Shown here piece by piece: positions 40,601 to 52,377 of a DNA stretch of 64,000 nt; within the stretch, counting starts at the first letter, position 1; the number at the start of each line of letters is the position of its first letter. The notes under the pieces are model-generated. The model ran no database searches, was not told the DNA's origin, and worked only from the letters and a program-made list of their open reading frames with translations. Both the position numbers and the translations under genes were made by a program. The DNA comes from Ciona savignyi (taxonomy: Eukaryota > Chordata > Ascidiacea > Phlebobranchia > Cionidae), in NCBI GenBank assembly GCA_000149265.1, contig CH003405.1, forward strand, positions 38,061 through 102,060. Direction: 5' to 3'.

Positions 40601-43600
40601 TTTATTTTATAATTGCTCAAAAAATGAAATGAGGTTAAACATTTTAACCCAGTGGAATAATGGGGACTATATAATGAAGGAATAATTGAATCAAACACAA
40701 CACGATGCAATAGCTCCGATAATCCAAACTCTCCAATAACCTGGATTGAAATTGGTTGGCAGCTAGTCGGTTGTATCCTTGGACAAGGCAATTAGCCTAG
40801 AATGCCATTTCTCAATAGATTAACAGGTTCTACTAGAAGATACTACTAACAAGGTTAAGTAACATAAATATTATAAACAACCAAAAATTAAAGAAACATC
40901 TTAATCATACATAACTAACAGCAAAAGCTCTATTAACCCTGTAATCGAGATAAATGCTAAGTGCCTACTTTTGCCACCTACACCACCATCCAACCCACAT
41001 AACTCACCTCAACAATATGCTTGGCTGGTGCCACATTGAAACCAGGGTAAGTTATTAACTTGTCCACATCTATCAATCCTGGGGGAATGTAGTGGATTAG
41101 TTATCAGCGTTACATTTTTCCAAGAAATTTAAAGTCTAGGTCCAGGTACCCATTAGATTCAAATAGCGGTAAAATTGCCTGAACCCAGCACAATGGTTTC
41201 TACAAAATTAAATGAATGTGTATATCATACACAACGCACTGCAATAGCTTGGGTAACCCGACAGTGGGCGCGAGGTATGAGATTTTCCACCAACTAATCC
41301 AGGCTTGGCAACCTTTTGAACGCAGTGTGTCAGTTCATGAATAATATCATAATGAAAGCAACTTCGCGTGCTAACCATTGTCATGTACGTTTTGGATAGT
41401 TAACTACCCAATTTAAATATTAGTAATCAAGAATGTTGATTTACATGCTTTACGAAATTTAAGCCTGAATTTTGTGCAGCTTGGACAGTAAGAGTTTGCA
41501 AAAAGGAGAGATTTTGAACCCACTTCAAACCACAAGGTGTGCCATTAAAAACACCTCTCCTGTGCTACTTCCACACGCGTGCCAGGAGTTGCCGACCCCT
41601 GAACTAATATATACCTAGGAGCTAGGATAGTGTATTTATGTTTATTTCCGTGAATACGAAAACCAAGTGAGTTAACACAAGGGTTACTGGAGATATTGCA
41701 GTGTTGTGTATGAGTTCAGGCAATGTCCGTTAAGTGCCGTGCCTAGCGACCAATTTTAAACCTGCAACCTTTCGGTTGAAAGGCGTCGCACTAATTCACT
41801 AGACTAACCGGTCGGACAACCCCTTACAATTAAGGGCATCTATCGGATGATAACCATGGATTAATTCCTTCCTATGAATTCCCCACTAAACGACGAACCT
41901 TCACTGTCCTGTGCATCAGATTGGTTTCCATCGAATATATTGAGTCCCGATGCATTGATTCTTGCATCAGCCATATGACCGGGGGGGTAGCCATGCCACC
42001 GCATCTGGTAGATGTACGTGGGGAGTTCGTGGTGCTGGATGCCCAGCGCTTCTCGTAGCTGGGGGCTGTAGAGTGGGGGGGTGGGGTTAGATGGGGGCTG
42101 TGAGTGGGAGGGGTTAGATGGGGACTGTGGGGTGTGGGGGTGGGGTTAGATGGGGGCTGTGGGGTTAGATGAAGGCGTTAGTGGATGGGGGAGGGGGTGG
42201 GGTTAGATGAAGGTGTTAGATCGGGAAATGGGTAGAAGGGAGGGTGAAATATTGGAGCAATATGTAGGAAGAGGTGGGGTGTTAATGATGGGAAACACAC
42301 AGTTCATGGGATAAGTTTTAATGAAAGGTAACAGTTGGTCATTGGAAACGTATACAAAATGCAACAGCGACTCAACTAATCATTGTGCGACAATACAATA
42401 ATAAAGAGCCACAGGTTGCCCACCCATGGTATATACGGATGCATATTTATTTCATTACATTGGATTTGTTGTTTATAACCATAACCTTGTTGAACTGACT
42501 CTAATGTTACAATCTTTATTTTAGTAAGCACCTTCCCTCCTTCCCTTCTCTTAATGATCACCCACCTCCCACACACAACCTCACCTCACAATCCCAGGTT
42601 TGAACTCGGAAAACCGGTTCGACTCAGAATCTTGATCGGCATGGTAACGGGAATTCCCCGACTTTCCCTCATTCCTTGGGGAGTTCCCCTTCATTCCCTG
42701 GAATTGCTGCAGACGAAGGTTTGTCAGAAAATGGCAAACTGTGGTTTAGTGCGTCACCTTTCAGTCGAAGGGTTGCAGGTTCGAAACTGGTTGCTAGCTA
42801 TTTGGTTATGTCCTTGGTCAAGGCACTTAACTAACATTCCCTGAACCCAGCGGATTAATGGGTTCTACCAAATTAAAGAAAACATATGAATCAAACATGG
42901 CACATTTCAATTACTCCGGTAACCAGACGGTGGGTGCGGGGTGATCAGACAATTGCCTGTGTGATAATGCCCATTGCGTTGCAATAGCTCCAGTAGCAGA
43001 TGGTGGCACCATAACTATCCAAAGAATAAAAATATATCATTTGTTCTTTCCTTTTAAAAACAAATTTAGATAATAGTTCAACTTGCAAGTGAGTACAGTG
43101 CCAAAAATCTATCAAATTTCGGGCAAGTAAGAAATCACTCGCGTGTGGAAGCTCATGCGAGTAACGCGAGTAAACATGGCTCGCAACTGTGGTTTGTATG
43201 ACGTAACAATTGTTTAAATCTGGTATTATATCAATCTCACATTATGATGCTGGTGTAAGCATTATAGACTCCAGTATTAAGATGCGCCATGTGTATAATA
43301 AAAACGATATACTTTAGTTCAATAGAAAACGATCGCAGTAAACATTTTAGTGTTTTATATGTGGGAGTAAATTCTTACATGCACGGCGTGCGTCACGCGA
43401 GCAATTAAATGAGCATTACTCGCACAGATTTTCAGCCTTGAAGTATTTAAAGACAATTGCAACTAATATTTCAACTTGCAAGTGATTATGTAGTAAATCT
43501 ACCACCTACCATTCTTCGCTGACTGATGTTTTTAAAGTTCCTCGGTGACGGGCAGTCCTTCACTTGATGATCCTTCATCCCACAGTTGAAACAAAGGCGG

Positions 43601-46600
43601 CTGGATCGACTATGGATATCATGATGTTGAATATGACAATCAGTGGTAACCGGTGGGTTATAAGGTTGGGGGGACGAAACCAACCCAGTCCTTAAATAAC
43701 TGTTCAATGTGTCCTTGGGCAAGGCACTTAAGGGACATTGTCTAAACCTAGTGAAATAATGGGTTCTAATAAATAGAAGAAACGTGTCTACTGTCTATTA
43801 TATACAACACATTACAATAATCATATGATTGCAGACAATTGTTTAATATCGTCTCTTGCATATTCGGGAGATAATAATGAACAACATAGCTTAACCATTG
43901 TATGAAATAAGGGAATAAAACTTCCAATAGAAGCAAAATCCCCCATGAACCCACTCACTTCATCTTAGTTGGATCGATCTCATCAACTTCCCCGTCCAGT
44001 GGGTCGGGTCGAGCTCGTTCATAATATGGGGGTAAACTTTCTAACCCCTCGTCTCTCTGGGAGGTTAAACTATTTGTTATTTAAACCGCTAATTCGATGA
44101 ATGGTTTGTATGTGTTATTTAAAGGGTTTGATGTGCATTTGAAGTGCTGTGTGTTATTTAAATGGCTGGAACATAGTAGGAGTACCCATGGTCAATTTTA
44201 GACGCTTATGGAAACTAATTGTTATGTAAGTATCTGATTCAAAGGATGGTTTGTATATGTGTCACTGTCATTTAAAGGACTTTGCTTACAAGGGTTGCTG
44301 TGTGTCGTTGCCATTTAAATTGTCATTTTTTTGTCATTTAAAGGGTTTGATGTGTGTTTGAAGTGCTGTGTGGTATTTGAACGACTGGAACATGGGAGTA
44401 GTCACCTTGGTAAATTTGAGATGCTTATGGAAAAAATATACAAAAACCTAAATAAAAGACTTGGGTGTACTAAACTACAATTGAAACTACAGATGAAAAC
44501 CTTTTGTAAATATTCCAAGTGATTTTATCATTAAAGCCACCACATTAGAGGTTCACTTGTGCCATTCTTCTTTAATGTAATAATTAATTACATTCAGGAC
44601 TAATGAAGCAGTAAAGAAATAACCTAAACTTGTTTAAACAGTACATAAACACATACACACCCACTGTCGACCAATATATCAACACAGACAGGATATTAAA
44701 CAACACATAAACGAACCGCCATTGCTTCGCCGATTTGGTCCAAATAAAACATTTCGCTGAATATCTGGAAGCTATCGGTGACGACGTAAGCTTTGGAAGC
44801 TTTCCTGACCTCTCTGGTTGTCCGTTTGGTGCGGTGGGGGTTGGGGTCGGGTTGGAGGTAGTGGAGGGCTGATGACTATGGGAGGAAGGGGTTACATTAT
44901 TACATTAATATGGACGGGTCCACGGTAGCCCCGGGACCAGGAATTCCGGCCACAAAAGGCTCATTACTCCAGCGCCACAAGCTATCATGGATCCGGGATA
45001 TAACGGTCAAGTCTGCTAGTGTTCAGAAGGAAGCTGACTAAATGCTTGACCGGGATAGATGCGAGATCGTTAGACTTAAAAACTCCAAATATTCTTTATC
45101 TGGTCAGAACAAATGCTGGTTGGGGTTACTGCTCGGTATCAGTTGTTACAATATTGTCACAAAGGCAATGACTAGGGCGCTGCGTGTTAATATAAAAATA
45201 GCAATTATAACAACAGAAACTATGACATCACCAATTATGACATCACCAATTGTGACATCGCCAATTGTTACATCACCAATTGTGACATCACCAATTTTGA
45301 CATCACCAATTTTGACATCACCAATTGTGACCTCACCAATTGTGACAACACCAATTGTGACATCACCAATTGTGACATCACCAATTGTGACAACACCAAT
45401 TGTGACCTCACCAATTGTGACCTCACCAATTGTGACCTCACCAATTGTGACCTCACCAATTGTGACCTCACCAATTGTGACATCACCAATTGTGACATCA
45501 CCAATTGTGACATCACCAATTGTGACATCACCAATTGTGACAACACCAATTGTGACAACACCAATTGTGACCTCACCAATTGTGACATCACCAATTGTGA
45601 CCTCACCAATTGTGACAACACCAATTGTGACCTCACCAATTGTGACAACACCAATTGTGACAACACCAATTGTGACAACACCAATTGTGACATCACCAAT
45701 TGTGACAACACCAATTGTGACATCTCCAATTGTGACATCAGCAATAATGACACCCAAAAAAGCTAAACTACAAAATCACCGAATATACTTCACTAAGTGG
45801 CAAGTTATCCGACAAACAACAAACCTGTGGAGGATTGAGGGTGAAATCATCGTTGCCATTCGGACGGGAGGCTAGACTGTGGAAGAAGTGTTTGATTTCC
45901 TCGCAATGTCTCCTGGGAAGGTTAATCAGGTATTAGTATCATGTGGTTGCAGAAGATTGTTGTATTTAAATAATGATGTTTTTTACCAGCATTGTTCTCA
46001 TTAAAAGTCAAATTTTACTAATGACTCTACAATTTAAAAATCTGTGACATTTGTAAAACTCTACAACACTAAGGTTAAAACACTGTTCAAGATGAAATAT
46101 GCACAACTAAGTAAATCCAACAATGAAACAAAAAAAAACTGTGGCAAGATACTGTAGCAAAACAGGAAGGCACCAAAAAAAAAAAAAAGTTATCTAGTTT
46201 AGTGTATCAAAGTAAGGTTGTACCTTGCAACTATATTGTTGAACAAAAGGACGTGTGCTATCGGTCCATCCTTCGATGGATCCTTCACTTTAATCGATGC
46301 TGGTTGCGTGAAAATGTTGACGGTTCTTCTAAGTTGCTCATGTAAGGGGGGGATAGGAGGATAAACCCAAGACAAATTCGGCGGTGAAAAAAGATTAACA
46401 TAACTGCATTCGCTATTCGTCTAGTGTTTTTTTTTAAATTTTGATTTATGCGTAATATGACTTAAAACATGAATTACTCTGGAAATCAAAATAACAAATC
46501 AACATGCATGTTTTGGTACCTCTAAATACTACAGGGTTGCTTGGACCGCATGAAGCGCTTGGATCGCTTACTATACTTCGTAATTACAAAAGCCATGATA

Positions 46601-47065
46601 ATAATGTTAGGGTTGGGGTTAAAGTTAGTTCTGGGGTTGAGATTAGTGTTTGGGACAGGGTTAGAATTACTTTCCATAGCAATCTAAGTGATCTAAGCGA
46701 TCCAAGCGATCCTAGCGGTCCTGTAGTATTTAGAGGCACCCTGCATGTTTTACCAAGATGATGCACTTATGCTTTACTAGGAAATAATTCAATGCATCAT
46801 CTTGTGTGTTGTAGGGTTGCAATAATAGATTTGTTAGAATTATTTTAAGCAGAATTTTAGTTTACAAGAGTATATAATGGCACACAACACACAATGGAGC
46901 AAGTTCACGCACACCCATCGGTGATAACACAGAGCATGAAAGGATATTTTGTTTCTTTAACATTTCATTTTCCTCCTTATATTGTCGCAGGATTGAGTCA
47001 TCGGAACTTTCATCTTCAGATGGCGTCGATGCCTCCAACAATACCTCGTTACCAAACACAGACAT
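37688..47065 (-). CDS. ZCCHC8: ZCCHC8, NEXT-complex scaffold, 12 exons
   Basis: Exons: 47065-46931 (donor uncertain), 46336-46224, 45912-45825, 44809-44717, 44056-43959, 43609-43510, 42706-42585, 42065-41899, 41078-41008, 40422-40337, 39651-39483 and 38971-37688. All other junctions are GT..AG with closing phases; about 841 residues (human 707). Order of landmarks: coiled-coil-like N-terminus (YKEENEMLKK), VNIFTQPASIKV, a CCHC zinc knuckle CFNCGMKDHQVKDC at 182-195, a PSP domain (LREALGIQHHELPTYIYQM, GYPPGHM) near 250-300, ITYPGFNV, a basic segment (KPRKRQK), then a long acidic disordered exon and the conserved C-terminus SKFAAGVTQFDAYY ... LLRNSPRRQ. In human cells ZCCHC8 bridges RBM7 and the MTR4 helicase to feed nuclear RNA to the exosome, and the C-terminal motif contacts MTR4. 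The last exon also has a SUMO-interacting-like motif (VVVISSDDD near 459) and a 10-residue repeat array. Confidence 0.92.
38330..38790. repeat. In-frame 30-bp coding minisatellite in ZCCHC8
   Basis: About 16 units, each encoding a variant of ENDVTHVDNG on the - strand. Every well-preserved unit contains the palindrome TGACGTCA. Units at the C-terminal edge are more diverged (EIEVTNMDNR, EKDLTHIEDK), and a related, older DVSPV(D/N)DV series follows near 38160-38290. Confidence 0.95.
41300..41601. mobile_element. hAT-like MITE in ZCCHC8 intron
   Basis: Ends CAGGCTTGGCAACC and GTTGCCGACCCCTG, with flanks AACTAATC / AACTAATA (7 of 8 match). Confidence 0.7.
41623..41820 (-). repeat. SINE copy, reverse, internally deleted
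   Basis: Tail plus head retained, middle shortened; ZCCHC8 intron. Confidence 0.75.
42061..42245. repeat. G-rich minisatellite abutting a ZCCHC8 acceptor
   Basis: Irregular repeats of GGGGTTAGATGGGGGCTGTG. It starts at the acceptor of the 42065-41899 exon, so in the transcript it is a C-rich polypyrimidine tract of unusual length. Confidence 0.7.
42729..42990 (+). repeat. SINE copy
   Basis: Head (TGGTTTAGTGCGTCACC, B-box GGTTCGAAAC), block and tail; ZCCHC8 intron. Confidence 0.8.
43075..43490. repeat. Possible small element between direct repeats
   Basis: TTCAACTTGCAAGTGA occurs at about 43077 and 43471; between them are scattered ACTCGC/GCGAGT words in both orientations. Not resolved to a known element. 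Confidence 0.35.
45227..45745. repeat. 15-bp minisatellite in ZCCHC8 intron 3
   Basis: About 34 head-to-tail units of GTGACATCACCAATT, with mainly ACATCA / ACCTCA / ACAACA variants. Because the period is a multiple of 3 and stop-free, long open frames arise on both strands, but the array lies between exons 45912-45825 and 44809-44717 and is not part of ZCCHC8. Confidence 0.95.
46514..46741. mobile_element. Small inverted-repeat element (MITE C), copy 1
   Basis: Ends GGTACCTCTAAATACTACAGG and the inverted CCTGTAGTATTTAGAGGCACC, flanked by TGCATGTTT on both sides (46505-46513, 46742-46750). The interior is TTAGGGTTGGGGTTAAAGTT-like. A 9-bp duplication fits Mutator-like mobilisation. Confidence 0.85.
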
Positions 47066-47182
47066 TACTTAGATCTGTGAAAAGATAGTTTTAGCGTGGA
47101 TAGATCACCCAGACATTTTATCCTTTATGACTACCCAGCCAAGGTTCGATGACTTTGGGATTGGATATTCATGTTTATTACT

Positions 47183-47420
47183 GTGAATGGCGGTACATCT
47201 AAATACTACAGGATCGCTTGGACCTCATGGAGCGCTTGAATCGCGTACTATACTTTGTAATTGCAAAAGTCATAATATTAATGTTAGGGTTGGGGTTAAA
47301 GTTAGTTCTGGGGTTGAGATTAGTGTTTGGGACAGGGTTAAAATTACTTTCCATAGCATTCTAAGTGATCCAAGCGCTCCAATCGATCCTGTAGTATTTA
47401 GAGGCACCCGCGTGAATGGG
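47183..47420. mobile_element. MITE C copy 2, inserted in a SINE
   Basis: Element 47191-47411 with the same ends and interior as copy 1; GTGAATGG stands on both sides (47183-47190, 47412-47419). The left flank is the SINE tail GGATATTCATGTTTATTACT. Confidence 0.8.
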
Positions 47421-47631
47421 ACCAAAGTTCTTTTACCTAGAAATATAAAACGCGGAAAAACGGAAGACGGAAGTGAAAAGTTAAACCCCTTAACAAGGGG
47501 CTACGGTCCTAAAAATTACAGAATTTGTTAATTGAACCGTGCTCTTTCGAATGATAATTTTTGATTTGAAAAAAAATGTAAAATATTAATATCGAATATG
47601 AATATTATTAATATTCACGCATTTATAGAGT

Positions 47632-49420
47632 TTTCGCCAGTTATTCCTTTGGATATGTTGTAGCCCTTGCCAATACCTTCAAATTGATATATAAATTATA
47701 TACAATATCCGCGGGGGGCTATATGCACGAAGCGTCTGAATATTCATAACTCGTTATTTAGGGATGCTGCGGTTTTCATATCCAGATGAACATTTATAGA
47801 GTTTTTGCCAAAAAATCCTTTGTATATGTTGTAGCCCTTATAAATACCTTCAATTTAATGTATAGTTTATATAGAATAACCGCAAGAAACTATATGCACG
47901 AAGTGTCTGAATATTCATAACTCTTCATCAAGGGATGTATTGGAAGATGCTGCAATTTTTTTATCTAGATGGATATTTATAGAGTTTTCGCCAATTATTC
48001 CTTTGGATATGTTGTAGCCCTTATAAATACCTTCAATTTAATGTAAAGTTTATATACGATAACCGCGGGAAGCTATATGCACGAAGCGTCTGAATATTCA
48101 TAACTCGCTTTACAGAGGAGTGCATTGGAAAGATGCTGAAGTTTTCTTATCCAGATGGACATTTATAGAGTTTTCGCCAATTATTCCTTTGAATATGTTG
48201 TAGCCCTTTCCAATACCTTCAAATTGACATATAGATTATATACAATAACCGCGGGAAAGTATATGCACGAAGCGTCTGAACATTCATAACTCGTCATCAA
48301 GGGATGCATTGGAAGATGCTACGGTTTTCTTATCCAGATGAACATTTATAAAGTTTTCGCCAATTATTCCTTTGGATATGTTGTAGCCCTTATAAATACC
48401 TTCAATTTAATGTATAGTTTATATACGATAACCGCGGGAAGCTATATGCACGAAGCGTCTGAATAATTATAACTCGCTTTACAGGGGTGCACTGGAAGAT
48501 GCTGCGGTTTTCTTATCCAGATGGACATTTATAGAGTTTTCGCCAATTATTCCTTTGAATATGTTGTAGCCCTTTCCAATACCTTTAAATTGATATATAG
48601 ATTATATACAATAACCGCGGGAAACTATATGCACGAAGCGTCTGAACATTCATAACTCGCTTTACAGGGGGGTGCACTGGAAGATGCTGCGGTTTTCTTA
48701 TCCAGATGGACATTTATAGAGTTTTCGCCAATTATTCCTTTGGATATGTTGTAGCCCTTATAAATACCTTCAATTTAATGTAAAGTTTATATACGATAAC
48801 CGCGGGAAGCTATATGCACGAAGCGTCTGAATATTCATAACTCGCTTTACAGGGGGTGCACTGGAAGATGCTGCGGTTTTCTTATCCAGATGGACATTTA
48901 TAGAGTTTTCGCCAATTATTCCTTTGGATATGTTGTAGCCCTTTCCAATACCTTTAAATTGATATATAGATTATATACAATAACCGCGGGAAACTATATG
49001 CACGAAGCGTCTGAACATTCATAACTCGCTTTACAGGGGGGTGCACTGGAAGATGCTGCGGTTTTCTTATCCAGATGGACATTTATAGAGTTTTCGCCAA
49101 TTATTCCTTTGGATATGTTGTAGCCCTTATAAATACCTTCAATTTAATGAAAAGTTTATATACGATAACCGCGGGAAGCTATATGCACGAAGCGTCTGAA
49201 TATTCATAACTCGCTTTACAGGGGGTGCACTGGAAGATGCTGCGGTTTTCTTATCCAGATGGACATTTATAGAGTTTTCGCCAATTATTCCTTTGGATAT
49301 GTTGTAGCCCTTATAAATACCTTCAATTTAAGGTATAGTTTATATACGATAACCGCGGGAAGCTATATGCACGAAGCGTCTGAATATTCATAACTCTGTA
49401 TACAGAGGGGGTGCATTGGA
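47632..49420 (+). repeat. Left arm, 10 tandem ~180-bp monomers
   Basis: GTTTTCGCCAATTATTCC recurs at roughly 47632, 47808, 47980, 48168, 48354, 48534, 48722, 48905, 49089 and 49273. Each unit also carries CCGCGGGAAGCTATATGC (or a variant) and GAAGCGTCTGAATATTC. Two subtypes (CCTTATAAATACC versus CCTTTCCAATACC) partly alternate. Confidence 0.95.
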
Positions 49421-50566
49421 AGATGCTGCAGTTGCAGTTTCGATCCAAACTCGCTTGCGCTCGCTGCACCCACGTTCACACTTGCTCCCTCTACGTTCGA
49501 CCCCGTTGCACCCACGTTCTTTCTCACTTTACCCACGTTCGCCCTTGGCTGAACCCACGTTCGTCCTTGCTCCTTCCCCGTTCGCCTTGGCTGAGCCCCC
49601 GTTCGCCTTGGCTGAACCCACGTTCGCCCTCGCTGAACCCACGTTTGCCCTCGCTCTTTTTGAGTATCCCTTGATATAACCTCCTCATTTACGTTAGATA
49701 AAGAACACACCACCGGTATCTCCTGAGCACGTTCTACCATGTCGGCTTTGCCCGCTTCTGCCAACCACTCTTCCAATTGACAGAGCAACAAACGCAGTCC
49801 GTCATCCGACAAGTGGATGTTGTCATACCATTGTTCTGGTGTGTCTGGCATGACGAACCCCAAAAACATGGCGCCAGCTGAAACAACCGCCGGTGCCAGC
49901 GCATCGTTTAACAGCGGAACGATCTTTCCCTGGCCAGCCACTTGGGGCAGGACTGCGTTGAAGTACATCTAAAAGTGTTAACAGTTATTACCTAATTTTC
50001 AAATCTAACAAATACTTACCTTCGCTTCAGGATATACCGACTTGGCCGTTCTGATTATCTTTTGCGCTCTCGAAACAATGGTTCTTACTACAACATACTC
50101 GGGGTATTCGTCGACCTCCCATTCTTGAAATCCGAGCACGTCGTTTGTCCCGAGTGCAATCACTACTGCAGTCACGTTATTTAATTTCGTGCTGGAGTTC
50201 TGCAGCTCCATATCCCCATGTGTGAATTTCCCACCTGGAATGGAAATGGGGCAGAAGTTATATTTCAGGTTTTCTGATGGACGAACTACACAGGAAGACA
50301 CTAGATCTCGAGCATTGCTGTCCGCCAGGTAGAGGATCTTATTCTCCCACTTCGACTCGGGAATAATTCGAGCTGTTTGTTTGCCAGATATCCCCTTGGG
50401 ATATCTAATGACGGGCATCCTCGAACCTCGGCGAAATGAATTTCGACCTCGATGATTCTAAAATATATAAAACGGTTTATACAATTTACATTAACAATAA
50501 CAAAAGGTTAAAAATATGTATTGTTAATAAATAAATCAAACATAATATTACCTTGGTTGTCCACAT
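49363..50566 (-). CDS. SGNH/GDSL-type hydrolase encoded by the foldback element
   Basis: Exons 50566-50552 (five codons, MWTTK), 50457-50020 and 49968-49363; GT..AG, phase 0 at both junctions, 352 residues. The N-terminus is basic (NHRGRNSFRRGSR). SGNH blocks: nucleophile Ser52 in LYLADSNARDL (block I), Gly80 in IPGGKF (II), Asn110 in ALGTND (III), and D200/H203 in YDNIHLSDDG (V), so the full triad is present. Family members hydrolyse esters; the substrate here is unknown. The C-terminal 100 residues are low-complexity repeats of WVQPRRTG type, and the last ~20 codons and the stop lie inside the first arm monomer. Not recognised as a host gene. Such esterase domains are known from ORF1 of some LINE retrotransposons, but no reverse transcriptase is here. 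Confidence 0.8.
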
Positions 50567-50964
50567 TTTTTCTCTTATAGATTCTCTTACAAAGATTTCG
50601 TACAAACGATTTCTAAATAGCTCAAGGATTCAACTGGCAGAGTAACAGTGTTCTAATGAACTGGAACAATGGTCATGAAAACTACAGAATATATACAACT
50701 TTCGATAATGAGGTTTGATAACGTGATTAAAGCGTCACCGACGCCGATTTAAAACATGTCGCACCATCAACCGGGGCAGATAACATCTTCTTTCGCACCA
50801 TATAGATATCGCTCGAGCCAAACAAGTCAATTGCAGGTAAACAACAACATGTTTGTGCAAACAATTTACAACAACAAAAATACAAGCACAAATTTATTAC
50901 ATAAGTTGGCAAAAAGCCATCCATTTAAATAAAAAATCCTAACATCTCTCATCAAATCAGCTTC

Positions 50965-52377
50965 TGTATAACGGGTTATGAATATTCAGACGCTTTGTGC
51001 ATATAGCTTCCCGCGGTTATCGTATATAAACTATACCTTAAATTGAAGGTATTTATAAGGGCTACAACATATTAAAAGGAATAATTGGCGAAAACTCTAT
51101 AAATGTCCATCTGGATAAGAAAACCGCAGCATCTTCCAGTGCACCCCCTGTAAAGCGAGTTATGAATATTCAGACGCTTCGTGCATATAGCTTCCCGCGG
51201 TTATTGTATATAATCTATATATCAATTTAAAGGTATTGGAAAGGGCTACAACATATCCAAAGGAATAATTGGCGAAAACTCTATAAATGTCCATCTGGAT
51301 AAGAAAACCGCAGCATCTTCCAGTGCACCCCCCTGTAAAGCGAGTTATGAATGTTCAGACGCTTCGTGCATATAGTTTCCCGCGGTTATTGTATATAATC
51401 TATATATCAATTTAAAGGTATTGGAAAGGGCTACAACATATTCAAAGGAATAATTGGCGAAAACTCTATAAATGTCCATCTGGATAAGAAAAACCGCAGC
51501 ATCTTCCAGTGCACCCCTGTAAAGCGAGTTATAATTATTCAGACGCTTCGTGCATATAGCTTCCCGCGGTTATCGTATATAAACTATACATTAAATTGAA
51601 GGTATTTATAAGGGCTACAACATATCCAAAGGAATAATTGGCGAAAACTTTATAAATGTTAATCTGGATAAGAAAACCGTAGCATCTTCCAATGCATCCC
51701 TTGATGACGAGTTATGAATGTTCAGACGCTTCGTGCATATACTTTCCCGCGGTTATTGTATATAATCTATATATCAATTTGAAGGTATTGGAAAGGGCTA
51801 CAACATATTCAAAGGAATAATTGGCGAAAACTCTATAAATGTCCATCTGGATAACAAAACTTCAGCATCTTCCAATGCACTCCTCTGTAAAGCGAGTTAT
51901 GAATATTCAGACGCTTCGTGCATATAGCTTCCCGCGGTTATCGTATATAAACTTTACATTAAATTGAAAGTATTTATAAGGGCTACAACATATCCAAAGG
52001 AATAATTGGCGAAAACTCTATAAATATCCATCTAGATAAAAAAAACTGCAGCATCTTCCGATACATCCCTTGATGAAGAGTTATGAATATTCAGACACTT
52101 CGTGCATATAGTTTCTTGCGGTTATTCTATATAAACTATACATTAAATTGAAGGTATTTATAAGGGCTACAACATATACCAAGGATTTTTTGGCAAAAAC
52201 TCTATAAATGTTCACCTGGATATGAAAACCGCAGCATCCCTAAATAACGAGTTATGAATATTCAGACGCTTCGTGCATATAGCCCCCCGCGGATATTGTA
52301 TATAATTTATATATCAATTTGAAGGTATTGGCAAGGGCTACAACATATCCAACGGAATAACTGGCGAAAACTCTATA
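50965..52377 (-). repeat. Right arm, 8 tandem ~180-bp monomers
   Basis: Inverted copies of the left-arm monomers; GGCGAAAACTCTATAAATG recurs about every 185 bp. The outermost units match the outermost left units, including subtype order, with few substitutions. Confidence 0.95.

Noticed and set aside
45042..45875. 277-residue + strand frame of TSPIV repeats, and matching frames on the - strand
   Set aside because: It is a 15-bp minisatellite without stops lying in a ZCCHC8 intron; no flanking coding signal.
47280..47345. TTAGGG-like words as a possible internal telomere
   Set aside because: Degenerate, short, and confined to dispersed MITEs.
47632..49420. Regular direct repeats that could suggest a CRISPR array or centromeric satellite
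   Set aside because: Monomers are contiguous, about 180 bp, without spacers, and occur in inverted arms bounded by a target duplication: transposon arms.
49411..49679. Two overlapping + strand frames rich in Pro/Arg/Ser
   Set aside because: Antisense of the low-complexity tail of the SGNH gene.
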